Of a DNA stretch of 64,000 bases, positions 1 to 8,413 are shown piece after piece. This DNA is from Roseburia_C amylophila (lineage in GTDB: Bacteria; Bacillota; Clostridia; Lachnospirales; Lachnospiraceae), in NCBI RefSeq assembly GCF_025567465.1, contig NZ_JAOQKI010000009.1:62001-126000 (forward strand), in the 5' to 3' direction. The position numbers were made by a program, and so were the translations under genes. Below the pieces are notes generated by a model. The model was not told the DNA's origin. It did no database searches and worked only from the letters and a program-made list of their open reading frames with translations. Position 1 is the first letter of the stretch. Each line of letters starts with the position of its first letter.

Positions 1-707
1 ATATGCTCCACATCAAGTCCTGCCTTTTCGTCACAGGATGCTGCATATGCTGTTCCCATGGCATGTAAGGTACTGCTCCCCACAGAATCTATCATATTTT
101 CCATATATTCTCTGGACTGTGCTATACCATCCTGCGTCATTGCACCGCTTGCAATCAGCTGCTTCATCATCGGACGCATATCCACATAAGTTACCATTTC
201 GCCATCATCATTTTCCGCTTCATATGTGGTCAGTTCCATCTGCATCATCTGTCCGATTTCTTCAATGGACATCTCATCCAGGCTTTCTTTGGTAATCTGG
301 TTCTGCGGATTCTGCTCCAATGCTTCCGCAATCGTATTCTTAAAATCCGTTTCACTCATATTTGCCATACGGTAAGTCAGTACGATTGGTGTCAGTAGTT
401 CATCATCCAATGTTTCTAATGTCTCTTTATCCGCAGTACATACATAAGTATCGTCTTTTTTTTCATAGACCGCTTCAAAAGTATCCTTTTCACCATCTGT
501 CATAAAAAGTTCTGCCAGCTGATATTCTTCCTCCGGCATCTTTTCCGGCAAAATATGTTTGATTCCCTTATTCTGGATTCCTACATCAATGATATCGGAT
601 GTATATTGTGGCAACGACAAATCGCAATAAGCCTGTACTCCAAGGAGGAGAAATATTACCACGATGATATGCCAGTACGGGAGCATATTTTTAAATAGTT
701 TCCGCAT
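1..707 (-). CDS. ABC exporter, fused permease/ATPase (partial, N-terminal part)
   Basis: The reading frame starts at an ATG (705-707) behind AGGAAAG and stays open to the window edge, so about 235 residues are visible and the ATPase domain lies outside. Residues about 8-27 form a hydrophobic helix. It is followed by the type I exporter-like stretch LPQYTSDIIDVGIQNKGI, then an acidic, probably extracytoplasmic loop of well over 150 residues before the next helix. Large loops of this kind occur in MDR-like ABC transporters of Clostridia. The MarR regulator immediately upstream is probably its transcriptional control. Substrate cannot be told; the exporter call rests on the N-terminus only. Confidence 0.75.
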   Translation of the reverse strand, partial: MRKLFKNMLPYWHIIVVIFLLLGVQAYCDLSLPQYTSDIIDVGIQNKGIKHILPEKMPEEEYQLAELFMTDGEKDTFEAVYEKKDDTYVCTADKETLETLDDELLTPIVLTYRMANMSETDFKNTIAEALEQNPQNQITKESLDEMSIEEIGQMMQMELTTYEAENDDGEMVTYVDMRPMMKQLIASGAMTQDGIAQSREYMENMIDSVGSSTLHAMGTAYAASCDEKAGLDVEH

Positions 708-761
708 CTTTCCTGTTCCTTCCTTTTCTATATTATTTATAAAATATTTCTATTTTAATTG

Positions 762-1268
762 CTATTTCAACTGTCTTCTCTTTTCAATCTCAAGCTCTGC
801 TATCTGCTCTAATTTATTCAGATAGCCAATCAGCCGGTTCATATCTTCTTCTCCCATTTTCTCCGTAACCGACTTTAATAATTCACTCAAAATCCGGTTG
901 CATTCATTTAAAACCTCTTTTCCTTCCTCAGTTACTCTCACATAAACATTCCGCCGGTCACCCTCACACACCATACGTTCAACATATTTTTTCTCTTCCA
1001 GGGAACGAAGTGTCCGGGACACCGCCGGTGCTGCCACACGCATATAACGTACCACTTCCGATACCGTAACCTTTGCATCTATCGATTTGCTATCCGGCTC
1101 TTTGGCATCTGTCTCTTTGGTAGCCATCTCTTTTTCTTTGCGGCAATGCTCGATGGTCTTTAAGGTTCCCATTTCCACGGATGAGACCCCCGGCAGAATG
1201 GATGAGATTTTCAAACGATGAAAACGATTAAATATGGAAAATATTTCATTTCCACAACCCTGCATCAT
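762..1268 (-). CDS. MarR-family transcriptional regulator with an inserted polar segment
   Basis: Winged-helix regulator of about 168 residues. The stretch VSEVVRYMRVAAPAVSRTLRSLEEKKYVERM is the usual MarR recognition helix and wing entry, and DRRNVYVRVTEEG is the wing. A charged, repetitive segment (KETDAKEPDSKSIDAK, about residues 50-66) lies between the helix that begins EMGTLKTIEH and the helix-turn-helix; MarR proteins normally have only a few residues there. The start is ATG at 1268 behind GGAGGTG; an in-frame GTG at 1274 lies inside that ribosome binding site and is rejected. The gene ends 54 bases before the ABC exporter starts, so it probably heads that operon and represses it. The ligand is unknown. 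Confidence 0.85.
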   Translation of the reverse strand: MMQGCGNEIFSIFNRFHRLKISSILPGVSSVEMGTLKTIEHCRKEKEMATKETDAKEPDSKSIDAKVTVSEVVRYMRVAAPAVSRTLRSLEEKKYVERMVCEGDRRNVYVRVTEEGKEVLNECNRILSELLKSVTEKMGEEDMNRLIGYLNKLEQIAELEIEKRRQLK

Positions 1269-1308
1269 TTTCACCTCCCTTTCTTTACATTTTATATTTT
1301 CTATTTAT

Positions 1309-1330
1309 TTAACATTGTTAACTATTAACA
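1309..1330. promoter_or_regulatory. Overlapping palindromes, candidate MarR operator
   Basis: TTAACA-T-TGTTAA (1309-1321) and TGTTAA-CTA-TTAACA (1316-1330) overlap by one half-site and lie just downstream of the marR -10 box, between promoter and start codon. Their size and position fit autorepression by a dimeric MarR protein. This is inferred from symmetry and position. Confidence 0.5.
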
Positions 1331-1340
1331 TGTGAAAACA

Positions 1341-1369
1341 ATAATAGCACCATGATTAAGATAGGTCAA
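1341..1369 (-). promoter_or_regulatory. Sigma-A-type promoter of the MarR/ABC operon
   Basis: On the minus strand TTGACC (1364-1369) and TATTAT (1341-1346) are separated by 17 bases, close to the housekeeping consensus. Transcription would begin just before the palindromes at 1309-1330. Confidence 0.6.
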
Positions 1370-1404
1370 TTAAAAAAGTATAAAATTATTATTAAATCAT
1401 ATCA

Positions 1405-1433
1405 TTGACAGTTAAAAACGAATCTTATAATAT
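1405..1433 (+). promoter_or_regulatory. Sigma-A-type promoter of the DAHP synthase gene
   Basis: A perfect -35 TTGACA (1405-1410) is followed by TATAAT (1426-1431, 15-base spacer) or TAATAT (1428-1433, 17-base spacer). The leader to the start codon is only about 35 bases, leaving no room for a riboswitch or T-box. Confidence 0.6.
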
Positions 1434-1472
1434 AAAAAAAGCAAGTTTTTTTTACTAAAGGAGACTAAAAAT

Positions 1473-2504
1473 ATGAGTTTTAATTTTTTAAACCAATTAC
1501 CAAGTCCGGAAGAAATCAAAAAAGAGTATCCGCTTCCGGAGAAACTGGCACAGATAAAAAAAGAACGGGATGCTGCAATTCGTAAAGTCTTAACCGGCGA
1601 AGATAACCGTTTCTTAGTTATCATCGGACCTTGTTCCGCTGACAGCGAAGAACCTGTCTGCGACTACGTCAGCCGCCTGACCAAAATTGCAGAAGATGTC
1701 AAAGACCGTCTGATTATTATCCCTCGTGTCTACACCAATAAGCCAAGAACAACCGGCGAAGGCTATAAAGGTATTGCTACCCAGCCTGACCCTGAGAAAG
1801 CTCCTGATATGGTTGCCGGACTGATTGCAATGCGTAAGCTGCACATCCGTACCATTGAAGAAAGTGGTCTGACCCCTGCCGACGAAATGCTTTATCCGGA
1901 AAACTGGAGTTACATTGACGACCTGCTCTCCTACGTTGCTATCGGTGCACGTTCCGTAGAAGACCAGCAGCATCGTCTTGTAGTCAGTGGGTTTGATGTT
2001 GCATCCGGAATGAAGAACCCGACCAGTGGTGATTTCTCCGTTATGCTCAATTCCGTATATGCTGCCCAGCATCCACATCATTTCGTATATCGCGGATATG
2101 AAGTAGAGACTCCTGGTAACGACTTAACTCACGTTGTTCTCCGTGGTGCTGTAAGCAAACATGGTAACAGCACACAGAACTACCACTACGAAGATATTAT
2201 GCGTCTGATTGAAATGTATAATGAACGTGACCTTAAGAATCCAGCTGCTATCGTAGATGCAAACCACTCTAACTCCAATAAAAAGTACTTCGAGCAGATC
2301 CGTATCGTCAAAGAAGTGATGCATAACCGCCAGCTCTCCCCTGAAATTCACAAGATGATTAAGGGTGTTATGATTGAAAGCTACATTGAACCGGGCAATC
2401 AGAAAATCGGCGAACACATCTATGGTAAATCCATTACTGACCCATGCTTAGGCTGGGAAGATTCCGCTCGTCTTATCTATGACATTGCAGAAATGAATAA
2501 ATAA
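1473..2504 (+). CDS. aroF: 3-deoxy-7-phosphoheptulonate synthase (DAHP synthase, AroF/G/H type)
   Basis: Condenses phosphoenolpyruvate with erythrose 4-phosphate, the first step of the shikimate pathway, in the cytosol. The 343-residue length and motifs match the E. coli AroF/G/H class: GPCSADS at 52-58, KPRTT at 90-94, GARS near 160, GMKNPTSGD at 179-187 and DANHSNS at 262-268. The expected metal ligands are Cys54, His265, Glu302 and Asp323. ATG start behind AAAGGAGA. It is a lone plus-strand gene with its own promoter and terminator, next to the divergent marR. No separate regulatory domain is visible; which aromatic amino acid inhibits it cannot be read from sequence. Confidence 0.93.
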   Translation: MSFNFLNQLPSPEEIKKEYPLPEKLAQIKKERDAAIRKVLTGEDNRFLVIIGPCSADSEEPVCDYVSRLTKIAEDVKDRLIIIPRVYTNKPRTTGEGYKGIATQPDPEKAPDMVAGLIAMRKLHIRTIEESGLTPADEMLYPENWSYIDDLLSYVAIGARSVEDQQHRLVVSGFDVASGMKNPTSGDFSVMLNSVYAAQHPHHFVYRGYEVETPGNDLTHVVLRGAVSKHGNSTQNYHYEDIMRLIEMYNERDLKNPAAIVDANHSNSNKKYFEQIRIVKEVMHNRQLSPEIHKMIKGVMIESYIEPGNQKIGEHIYGKSITDPCLGWEDSARLIYDIAEMNK

Positions 2505-2518
2505 TAATTTCATCTACA

Positions 2519-2566
2519 GGAGCGTTTTTTACTTTACAGGAAAGCAATTTCCTGTAAAGTAAAAAA
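2519..2566. repeat. Partial copy of the 127-bp structured repeat (3' hairpin part)
   Basis: A perfect 19-base inverted repeat, TTTTTTACTTTACAGGAAA, loop GCAA, then its complement (2525-2566), preceded by GGAGCG. These 48 bases are identical to the end of the repeat copy at 18648-18774. It lies just after the DAHP synthase stop codon and before a second hairpin, so it may act as a bidirectional terminator or processing signal. Confidence 0.85.
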
Positions 2567-2567
2567 C

Positions 2568-2607
2568 GGGGGCAGCCATTTTTTTAAGAAATGACTGCTC
2601 CCTTTTT
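2568..2607. terminator. Rho-independent terminator, probably bidirectional
   Basis: GGGGCAGCCATTT pairs with AAATGACTGCTCCC (one or two mismatches) and is followed by a run of T on the plus strand. On the minus strand the stem is followed by C-G then TTTTTT, so it can also end xerD transcription. Confidence 0.75.
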
Positions 2608-2661
2608 CTATTTATGCAAGTAGTAAGAAACTCGCAAAGCGTGTTTCCCGTAGTTCCTTCT

Positions 2662-3546
2662 TTATCCTCTGGGATGTGCCTTGGCATATACTTCACGGAT
2701 TCTGCTCTGTTTCATCTGTGCATAGATTTGCGTGGTAGAAATATCTGCATGTCCTAACATTTCCTGAACCGCTTTCAAATCTGCCCCATTGCTTACCAGA
2801 TGAGCTGCAAAAGAATGACGCAGCATATGCGGTGTTATCTCTGTCTCAATTCCGGCTTTCTTTCCATAGGCTTTAATTAATTTCCAGAAACCCTGACGGC
2901 TCATTTCTTTGCCGGAACAGTTGGTGAAAAGATATTCACTGCCCTCTTCACTGACAAGATATGATCTTCCCTCTTCCAGATAATGCTGCAGAGCCTCTTT
3001 TGCTGCTTCTCCAAAAGGAATAATTCTTTCTTTATGAGCATCTCTGCAGGTAACATATTCCAGTTTCAAATTAATATCACTTAACTTCAAAGAAATCAAT
3101 TCAGAGACACGAATTCCCGTCGCATAAAGCAATTCTAACATCGCATGGTCCCTTAATTCCTTCGGTGTATTTCCGTTTGGCTGGTCTAAAAGCCGGCTGG
3201 TTTCTTCCATAGAAAGAATAACCGGAGCTTTCTTCTCTAACTTGGGTGCCTTTAATCCATCCGTCACATTTTGGTTTACATAATTCTGTACCACAAGATA
3301 CTGAAAAAAGGCTTTCATGGATGCAAGTCCTCTGGAAATCGTTGCCGGTTTCTTTCCTTCCTGCTCCTGCTTTTCCATATATATTTTTAAGTGTTCCTGT
3401 CTGACATCCTCAACAGAAAGCACACCTTCAGAATACAGAAATTCCTTCATTTTGCGCAAATCCGTCTCATAAGAAACCGCTGTATTTTTCGATATTTTCT
3501 TTACTTCCTGAAGATACTTCATAAAAGCATCTATTTCCTGTGTCAT
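2662..3546 (-). CDS. xerD: Tyrosine recombinase XerD-like
   Basis: Site-specific recombinase, 294 residues, expected to resolve chromosome dimers at dif with a XerC partner. The N-terminal SAM-like core-binding domain covers about 1-90 and the catalytic domain about 105-290. All catalytic residues are visible: Arg146 (ATGIRVSEL), Lys172, His240 and Arg243 (HMLRHSF), His266 and nucleophile Tyr275 (TTQIYAQM). The ATG at 3546 has AGGTGG eight bases upstream; the in-frame GTG at 3558 overlaps that site and is rejected. XerD next to spoIIM and a NUDIX hydrolase matches the Bacillus gene neighbourhood, which supports a housekeeping role over a mobile-element integrase. Confidence 0.88.
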   Translation of the reverse strand: MTQEIDAFMKYLQEVKKISKNTAVSYETDLRKMKEFLYSEGVLSVEDVRQEHLKIYMEKQEQEGKKPATISRGLASMKAFFQYLVVQNYVNQNVTDGLKAPKLEKKAPVILSMEETSRLLDQPNGNTPKELRDHAMLELLYATGIRVSELISLKLSDINLKLEYVTCRDAHKERIIPFGEAAKEALQHYLEEGRSYLVSEEGSEYLFTNCSGKEMSRQGFWKLIKAYGKKAGIETEITPHMLRHSFAAHLVSNGADLKAVQEMLGHADISTTQIYAQMKQSRIREVYAKAHPRG

Positions 3547-3615
3547 AACTGTAACCACCTAACTCTTTTTCTCTCATGCCCTTCTATTCTTTTCCAAAAG
3601 GCAGGTACAATCCCT

Positions 3616-3644
3616 ATTATAATGATTCTAATTTGGAAAAGCAA
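3616..3644 (-). promoter_or_regulatory. Promoter of xerD
   Basis: TTGCTT (3639-3644) and TATAAT (3616-3621) on the minus strand with a 17-base spacer, about 70 bases before the xerD start. Confidence 0.55.
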
Positions 3645-3747
3645 TTCATATTTTCGTCTGTTTTTTGCTGTTTTACATAAATCTACCACATGTATCTTAT
3701 TTCTATTTTTCTACCCACAATATGTTGTAAAAATTTCGTAAAATTTT

Positions 3748-4323
3748 TTATATTTTTTTCAACACGAAGTGCACCATACCTGGATTCAGATATGCCTCTG
3801 TTAAAAATCCGATAAAGAACAATAATAATATAATCCCCCACAAAAGAATCCATTCCCCAAGCTTTCCATGTTCCTTTCCGCACTGGTACTTTTCTTCTAA
3901 CTTTAATAACAGCAGGTATCCGGACACATAGAAAATAAATTGTGGACATAACGCAATCATCATAAGCCAGATGGCACCTGCGCCAATATTGCTGATTGCC
4001 ATCACGCACAGAAAGCCAAAAGAAAAGCCGCTCCATATCAGAAATATACTATTCACAACCCGGTACCACGGTGTCATTCCAAAAAAAATTAATGCAAGGA
4101 CAACCGGTGCTCTTGCTGATAGTACATAAATAAAATAATCATGTTTTTCTATCGTAATATATTTTAACTGCTGTATGAAATAATCATTTAATATGCCATA
4201 TTGCTGCAGACGGCTTCTTCCATACAGATTGGCAGCTATAATGCCAATCACAAAACAGCCTAAAAATAACACCTCTAACAGATGAAGATGCTTTTCTCTT
4301 CTTATCCCTGATACTCTTTCCAT
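3748..4323 (-). CDS. spoIIM: Stage II sporulation protein M (SpoIIM)
   Basis: Polytopic membrane protein of 191 residues with about five hydrophobic segments, starting near residues 16-34 and ending near 156-174. SpoIIM is part of the SpoIIDMP peptidoglycan-remodelling machine that drives engulfment of the forespore. The C-terminal EAYLNP (about 176-181) and the central ALCPQFIFYVSGYLL resemble the matching parts of Bacillus SpoIIM (EAYVSP and ILPQNIILIP, from memory). The flanking NUDIX gene and xerD reproduce the Bacillus neighbourhood. No strong Shine-Dalgarno precedes the ATG at 4323, and the gap to the upstream NUDIX gene is 22 bases, so translation may be coupled. Overall identity is low; family and synteny carry the call. 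Confidence 0.8.
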   Translation of the reverse strand: MERVSGIRREKHLHLLEVLFLGCFVIGIIAANLYGRSRLQQYGILNDYFIQQLKYITIEKHDYFIYVLSARAPVVLALIFFGMTPWYRVVNSIFLIWSGFSFGFLCVMAISNIGAGAIWLMMIALCPQFIFYVSGYLLLLKLEEKYQCGKEHGKLGEWILLWGIILLLFFIGFLTEAYLNPGMVHFVLKKI

Positions 4324-4345
4324 GTATTCACTTGTCTTAATTTTC

Positions 4346-4915
4346 TTATTTCATATTATTCCGATAACGGTAACAATATGCCAAGATACCAGCTACGGTT
4401 TTACTGTCCTGGATTACTCCGGCATAAATTTTTTCTAATAATTCTTCCGGGTCATATGCCCTTACTTCAATAAATTCTTCCGGATCAAGATGTTGTTTGC
4501 CCGGTTTTAAATTCGTTGCCAGATATACATCAATAAACTCATTACAGAAAGCTACGGTCGTCTTTAAAGAAAGCATCTTTTCGATATGACCACACTGAAA
4601 GCCTGTTTCTTCCTCTAATTCCCGCATGGCACTTATTTTCGTATCCTCTGTCAGGGAATCCCTGCATCCTGCCGGCAGTTCAATAGTATAACGGTCTAAT
4701 GCATTCCGATACTGGCGTACCATTAAGATTCTGCCCTCCGGTGTAACCGGCACAACTGCCGCCGCTCCTTTTCTGTGTTCCACATAATCCCAGTATGCAA
4801 TATTTCCATCCGGTGTCTCGATGGTGTCTGAATAAACATCCACGATTGCGCCCTGATATTTTAACTCCCTGTTAACTCTTCTGATTCTTTTTTCTTCCTG
4901 ATGATTCTGTCCCAT
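4346..4915 (-). CDS. nudF: NUDIX hydrolase, ADP-ribose pyrophosphatase
   Basis: Probably hydrolyses ADP-ribose to AMP and ribose 5-phosphate in the cytosol. The 189-residue protein carries the Nudix helix (AMRELEEETGF) after LPAGCRDSLTED; compared with the consensus G-x5-E there is one extra residue in the loop before the first Glu. The N-terminal ELKYQGAIVDVYSDTIETPDG is typical of NudF-like dimers. The ATG at 4915 has AAGGAG seven bases upstream; the longer frame to 4984 has no ribosome binding site and overlaps the rny terminator. It lies between rny and spoIIM. Substrate is inferred from subfamily resemblance. Confidence 0.85.
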   Translation of the reverse strand: MGQNHQEEKRIRRVNRELKYQGAIVDVYSDTIETPDGNIAYWDYVEHRKGAAAVVPVTPEGRILMVRQYRNALDRYTIELPAGCRDSLTEDTKISAMRELEEETGFQCGHIEKMLSLKTTVAFCNEFIDVYLATNLKPGKQHLDPEEFIEVRAYDPEELLEKIYAGVIQDSKTVAGILAYCYRYRNNMK

Positions 4916-4965
4916 TGTATTCTCCTTTTTTCTTACAGATTTTTCCTCATTACTTGTTTTTCTTA

Positions 4966-5008
4966 CAAAAAAATAAGTGTCCAAAAAGCTTTCACTCTTC
5001 GGACACTT
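4966..5008 (-). terminator. Terminator of rny
   Basis: AAGTGTCC (5001-5008 on the minus strand) pairs with GGACACTT (4975-4982) and is followed by seven T residues, ten bases after the rny stop codon. It separates rny from the downstream NUDIX gene. Confidence 0.8.
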
Positions 5009-5017
5009 ATTTCCTGC

Positions 5018-6565
5018 TTATTTTGCGTAATCAACTACACGTGATTCACGAATTACGTTTACCTTAATCTGACCTGGATATTCTAATTCAGATTCAATCT
5101 GCTTTGAAATATCACGGGCAAGCAATACCATTTCAGCATCACTTATCTGTTCAGGAACTACCATTACACGAATCTCTCTACCCGCCTGAATTGCAAAAGA
5201 TTTATCTACACCTTTAAATTCATTTGTAATATCTTCTAACTGCTTTAATCTGTTGGAATATGTTTCCATTGTCTCGCGTCTTGCACCTGGTCTTGCTGCG
5301 CTAATTGTATCGGCTGCCTGTACCAGACAAGCAATCAATGACTCTGGCTCTACGTCGCCATGGTGTGCCTCTACCGCATTGATAATAAGCGGAGATTCTT
5401 TGTATTTTCTACATAAATCCACACCAATCTGAATATGTGAGCCTTCTACTTCGTGGTCTACTGATTTACCAATATCATGCAGGAGTCCTGCACGTTTTGC
5501 CAATCTTACGTCTACACCAACTTCAGCCGCAAGTAAGCCACAAAGCTGTGCTACTTCTATAGAATGCTTTAATGCATTCTGACCATAACTGGTTCTGAAT
5601 TTCATTCGGCCTAATAATTTCACAAGTTCCGGATGAATGCCATGTACACCTACTTCTAAGGTGGCAGCTTCACCCTCTTCACGAATCATGGTTTCAACTT
5701 CTTTTTGCGCTTTCTCTACCATTTCTTCAATTCTAGCCGGATGAATTCGTCCGTCTACAATCAATTTCTCTAATGCAATACGAGCAACTTCTCTTCGTAT
5801 TGGATCAAATCCGGAAAGGATAACTGCTTCCGGTGTATCATCGATAATTAAATCTACACCAGTCAGTGTTTCTAACGTACGGATATTTCTTCCTTCACGT
5901 CCGATAATTCTTCCCTTCATCTCATCATTCGGAAGCTGTACTACAGAGATGGTTGTCTCTGACACATGGTCTGCAGCACATTTCTGAATTGCAGTAACCA
6001 CATATTCTTTTGCTTTCTTTCCAGCTTCTTCTTTTGCCTGATGCTCCATCTCTTTGATTAATTTTGCAGTATCAAGCTTTACATCTTCTTCAACAGTTTT
6101 TAATAGATATTCTTTTGCCTGGTCGGAGGTAAGTCCTGAGATTCTTTCTAGTTCCCGTACACGCTCTTCATGAAGCTTTGTAATTTCAGCTTTCTGTTTG
6201 TTCAGCTCTTCTTCTTTTGCTGCAAAACCTGCTTCGCGCTTCTCAATGGCTTCCAGTTTCTTATCCAGATTGGATTCCTTCTGTTCCACTCTGCGCTCGT
6301 TTCTCTGAATTTCGTTTCTTCTTTCCTTGATTTCCTTGTCCAATTCGTTCTTCGTACGAATCGACTCTTCTTTAATCTCAAGCAAAGATTCTCTCTTCTT
6401 CGTCTCAGCGGTCTTCACAGCTTCATCTATTATCTCACGGGCTTTATCTTCTGCACTGCCAATCTTTGAAGCAGTCTGCTTTTTCTGGTATGCATTTGCA
6501 ACAAACCAGGTGATAGCACATGTGACAATAAATGTAATTACAACAGCTATAATTACTGCCTGCAC
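5018..6565 (-). CDS. rny: Ribonuclease Y
   Basis: Membrane-anchored endoribonuclease that starts mRNA decay in Firmicutes. An N-terminal membrane helix (about 2-24) is followed by a long charged coiled coil (about 30-200), a KH RNA-binding domain with GRIIGREGRNIRTLE, and an HD phosphohydrolase domain with LLHDIGKSVDHE. I take GTG at 6565 as start because AAAGGAGGT lies seven bases before it; this gives 515 residues, close to the Bacillus length of 520. A longer frame from TTG at 6586 would place that ribosome binding site inside the coding region. It is a stand-alone unit between recX and the NUDIX gene, with its own terminator. Confidence 0.95.
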   Translation of the reverse strand: MQAVIIAVVITFIVTCAITWFVANAYQKKQTASKIGSAEDKAREIIDEAVKTAETKKRESLLEIKEESIRTKNELDKEIKERRNEIQRNERRVEQKESNLDKKLEAIEKREAGFAAKEEELNKQKAEITKLHEERVRELERISGLTSDQAKEYLLKTVEEDVKLDTAKLIKEMEHQAKEEAGKKAKEYVVTAIQKCAADHVSETTISVVQLPNDEMKGRIIGREGRNIRTLETLTGVDLIIDDTPEAVILSGFDPIRREVARIALEKLIVDGRIHPARIEEMVEKAQKEVETMIREEGEAATLEVGVHGIHPELVKLLGRMKFRTSYGQNALKHSIEVAQLCGLLAAEVGVDVRLAKRAGLLHDIGKSVDHEVEGSHIQIGVDLCRKYKESPLIINAVEAHHGDVEPESLIACLVQAADTISAARPGARRETMETYSNRLKQLEDITNEFKGVDKSFAIQAGREIRVMVVPEQISDAEMVLLARDISKQIESELEYPGQIKVNVIRESRVVDYAK

Positions 6566-6664
6566 AGGAGCACCTCCTTTATTCAATTTTCATTGTTCAT
6601 ATAACATAAATATTCATTCATCTGTCATAAATAACAATAAATAAATTTTATACTTTTTCTAATA

Positions 6665-7282
6665 TTATGTCAAGTAGTCCGGACATTTCATTACACGTAA
6701 AATGTCTTCACTTTTATATCCTCTCCGCATCAGATATCCATACTGTTTCTGCATTTCCTTTGCATCCGGCTGCTCCGGATTATAATGTCTCTTTTTTAAT
6801 ATTTCAGCAATTTTTTCTGTATCATTATTTTCATAGATTTCTTCTAAGGCCTGCTCTGTAATTTCTTTGGTAACTCCCTTCTGCATCAGTTCCTGCTGTA
6901 GCCGGCGGCGGCTCTTACTGCCCTGTCGGTAACTGATATAATTTCTTGCATAGCGCATGTCATCAATATAATGATATTTCTTCACATACTCTATGGCATC
7001 AAGAATCAGTTCTTCCGGATATTCACTCTCAGCCAGTTTCCGGTAAAGCCCCTGTTCTGTCCGGTCCATCTTCTCTAAAAGTGCAAGTGCCCGTTTTTTC
7101 ACCCGCTTACCTACTACTTCATAAAAGAGTTCCTGATACAGTGCCTCGTCTACGGTCTGCCCTTCCTGTAATCTGTAGCGGCGCACCTCACCTTTATATA
7201 ATACAAGGTGTGTACCATCATCCATACACACCTTATATTTGTTTTTCTTATATTCTGTTATCCCTGAAACAATTCTGTCCAT
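6665..7282 (-). CDS. recX: Regulatory protein RecX
   Basis: RecX binds RecA filaments and limits their activity. The 205-residue protein has the usual three helical repeats with aromatic-rich motifs (EQGLYRKLAESEYPEELI, YIDDMRYARNYISYRQGSKSRRRLQQEL) preceded by a domain like those of longer Firmicute RecX proteins. Its ATG overlaps the recA stop by one base (TAATG), so translation is probably coupled and the pair is under the same LexA control. Confidence 0.9.
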   Translation of the reverse strand: MDRIVSGITEYKKNKYKVCMDDGTHLVLYKGEVRRYRLQEGQTVDEALYQELFYEVVGKRVKKRALALLEKMDRTEQGLYRKLAESEYPEELILDAIEYVKKYHYIDDMRYARNYISYRQGSKSRRRLQQELMQKGVTKEITEQALEEIYENNDTEKIAEILKKRHYNPEQPDAKEMQKQYGYLMRRGYKSEDILRVMKCPDYLT

Positions 7283-8370
7283 TACTCTGCATCAAGAACT
7301 TCCGGTCCGTTTGCAGCTGGAGTCTCTGTTTCTTCTTCACTCTTATCCACTGCATAATGAGCTCTTACTTTTTCTTCGATTTCCTGGCAGACCTGTGGAT
7401 TCTCTTTCAGATAAGTCTTGGCATTTTCACGACCCTGGCCAATCTTATCTCCATTATATGCATACCATGCACCGGACTTATTTACAATACCAAGTTCAGA
7501 AGCCAGATCAAGGATATCTCCTTCTTTTGAAATTCCTTCTCCGAACATAATATCAAATTCAGCCTCTTTAAATGGCGGTGCCACTTTATTCTTCACTACT
7601 TTAATACGGGTACGGTTACCGACAATTTCTCCACCCTGTTTTAAGGATTCAATTCGACGTACATCAAGACGTACGGAAGAATAGAATTTCAATGCACGGC
7701 CACCGGTTGTTGTCTCCGGATTACCAAACATAACTCCAACCTTTTCACGCAACTGGTTAATAAAGATTACAATACAGTTAGAACGGTTGATTGCTGCAGT
7801 CAGCTTACGAAGTGCCTGTGACATTAGTCTTGCCTGTAAGCCCACATGGGAATCTCCCATATCACCATCAATCTCTGCCTTTGGCACCAGTGCTGCAACA
7901 GAGTCTACGATTACAATATCTACTGCACCGGATCTGACCATAGTCTCTGTAATCTCAAGTGCCTGTTCTCCGTTATCCGGTTGTGAAATATAAAGATTAT
8001 CAATATCTACTCCGATATTCTTCGCATATGCCGGGTCTAATGCATGTTCAGCATCAATAAATCCGGCAATTCCTCCACGCTTCTGTACCTCAGCGACTGC
8101 ATGCAGGGCAACGGTCGTCTTACCACTGGACTCCGGTCCATATATCTCAATAATTCTTCCCTTAGGAAGTCCGCCTAATCCCAAAGCAATATCAAGACTT
8201 AATGCTCCTGTCGGAACAGTCTCCACATTCATCCGGTTGCTCTCATCCCCCAGTTTCATAACAGAACCTTTTCCGTACTGCTTCTCAATCTGGGATATAG
8301 CAGCATCCAGTGCCTTTAATTTATCTTCTTTACTGCTGTCTCTTCTCGTATCTTTTACATCTCTCGCCAT
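7282..8370 (-). CDS. recA: Recombinase RecA
   Basis: DNA strand-exchange ATPase and co-protease for LexA. The 362-residue protein has Walker A GPESSGKTT at 78-86, Walker B VDIVIVDSVAALVP, and the L2 region FINQLREKVGVMFGNPETTTGG. The acidic C-terminal tail is normal. The ATG follows AAGGAGAATTGAC. An SOS box sits in the leader and a good promoter upstream, so damage induction is expected. recX overlaps its end. Confidence 0.98.
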   Translation of the reverse strand: MARDVKDTRRDSSKEDKLKALDAAISQIEKQYGKGSVMKLGDESNRMNVETVPTGALSLDIALGLGGLPKGRIIEIYGPESSGKTTVALHAVAEVQKRGGIAGFIDAEHALDPAYAKNIGVDIDNLYISQPDNGEQALEITETMVRSGAVDIVIVDSVAALVPKAEIDGDMGDSHVGLQARLMSQALRKLTAAINRSNCIVIFINQLREKVGVMFGNPETTTGGRALKFYSSVRLDVRRIESLKQGGEIVGNRTRIKVVKNKVAPPFKEAEFDIMFGEGISKEGDILDLASELGIVNKSGAWYAYNGDKIGQGRENAKTYLKENPQVCQEIEEKVRAHYAVDKSEEETETPAANGPEVLDAE

Positions 8371-8387
8371 GTCAATTCTCCTTCATG

Positions 8388-8401
8388 CGAACTTATGTTC
8401 G
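8388..8401. promoter_or_regulatory. SOS box (LexA operator) of recA
   Basis: CGAACTTATGTTCG has the Gram-positive LexA consensus half-sites CGAAC-N4-GTTCG exactly. It lies between the recA promoter and ribosome binding site. Confidence 0.9.
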
Positions 8402-8413
8402 TTTTCTGATATT

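Noticed and set aside
1614..2417. Minus-strand frames opposite the DAHP synthase gene
   Set aside because: Antisense shadows without ribosome binding sites; the plus-strand product has all family motifs.
2662..3546. Tyrosine recombinase as the integrase of a mobile element
   Set aside because: Gene neighbourhood (spoIIM, NUDIX) and protein length match chromosomal XerD; no att-site duplications or element genes seen.
6566..6586. Longer start of RNase Y at TTG 6586
   Set aside because: The ribosome binding site AAAGGAGGT lies inside that extension and points to GTG 6565.
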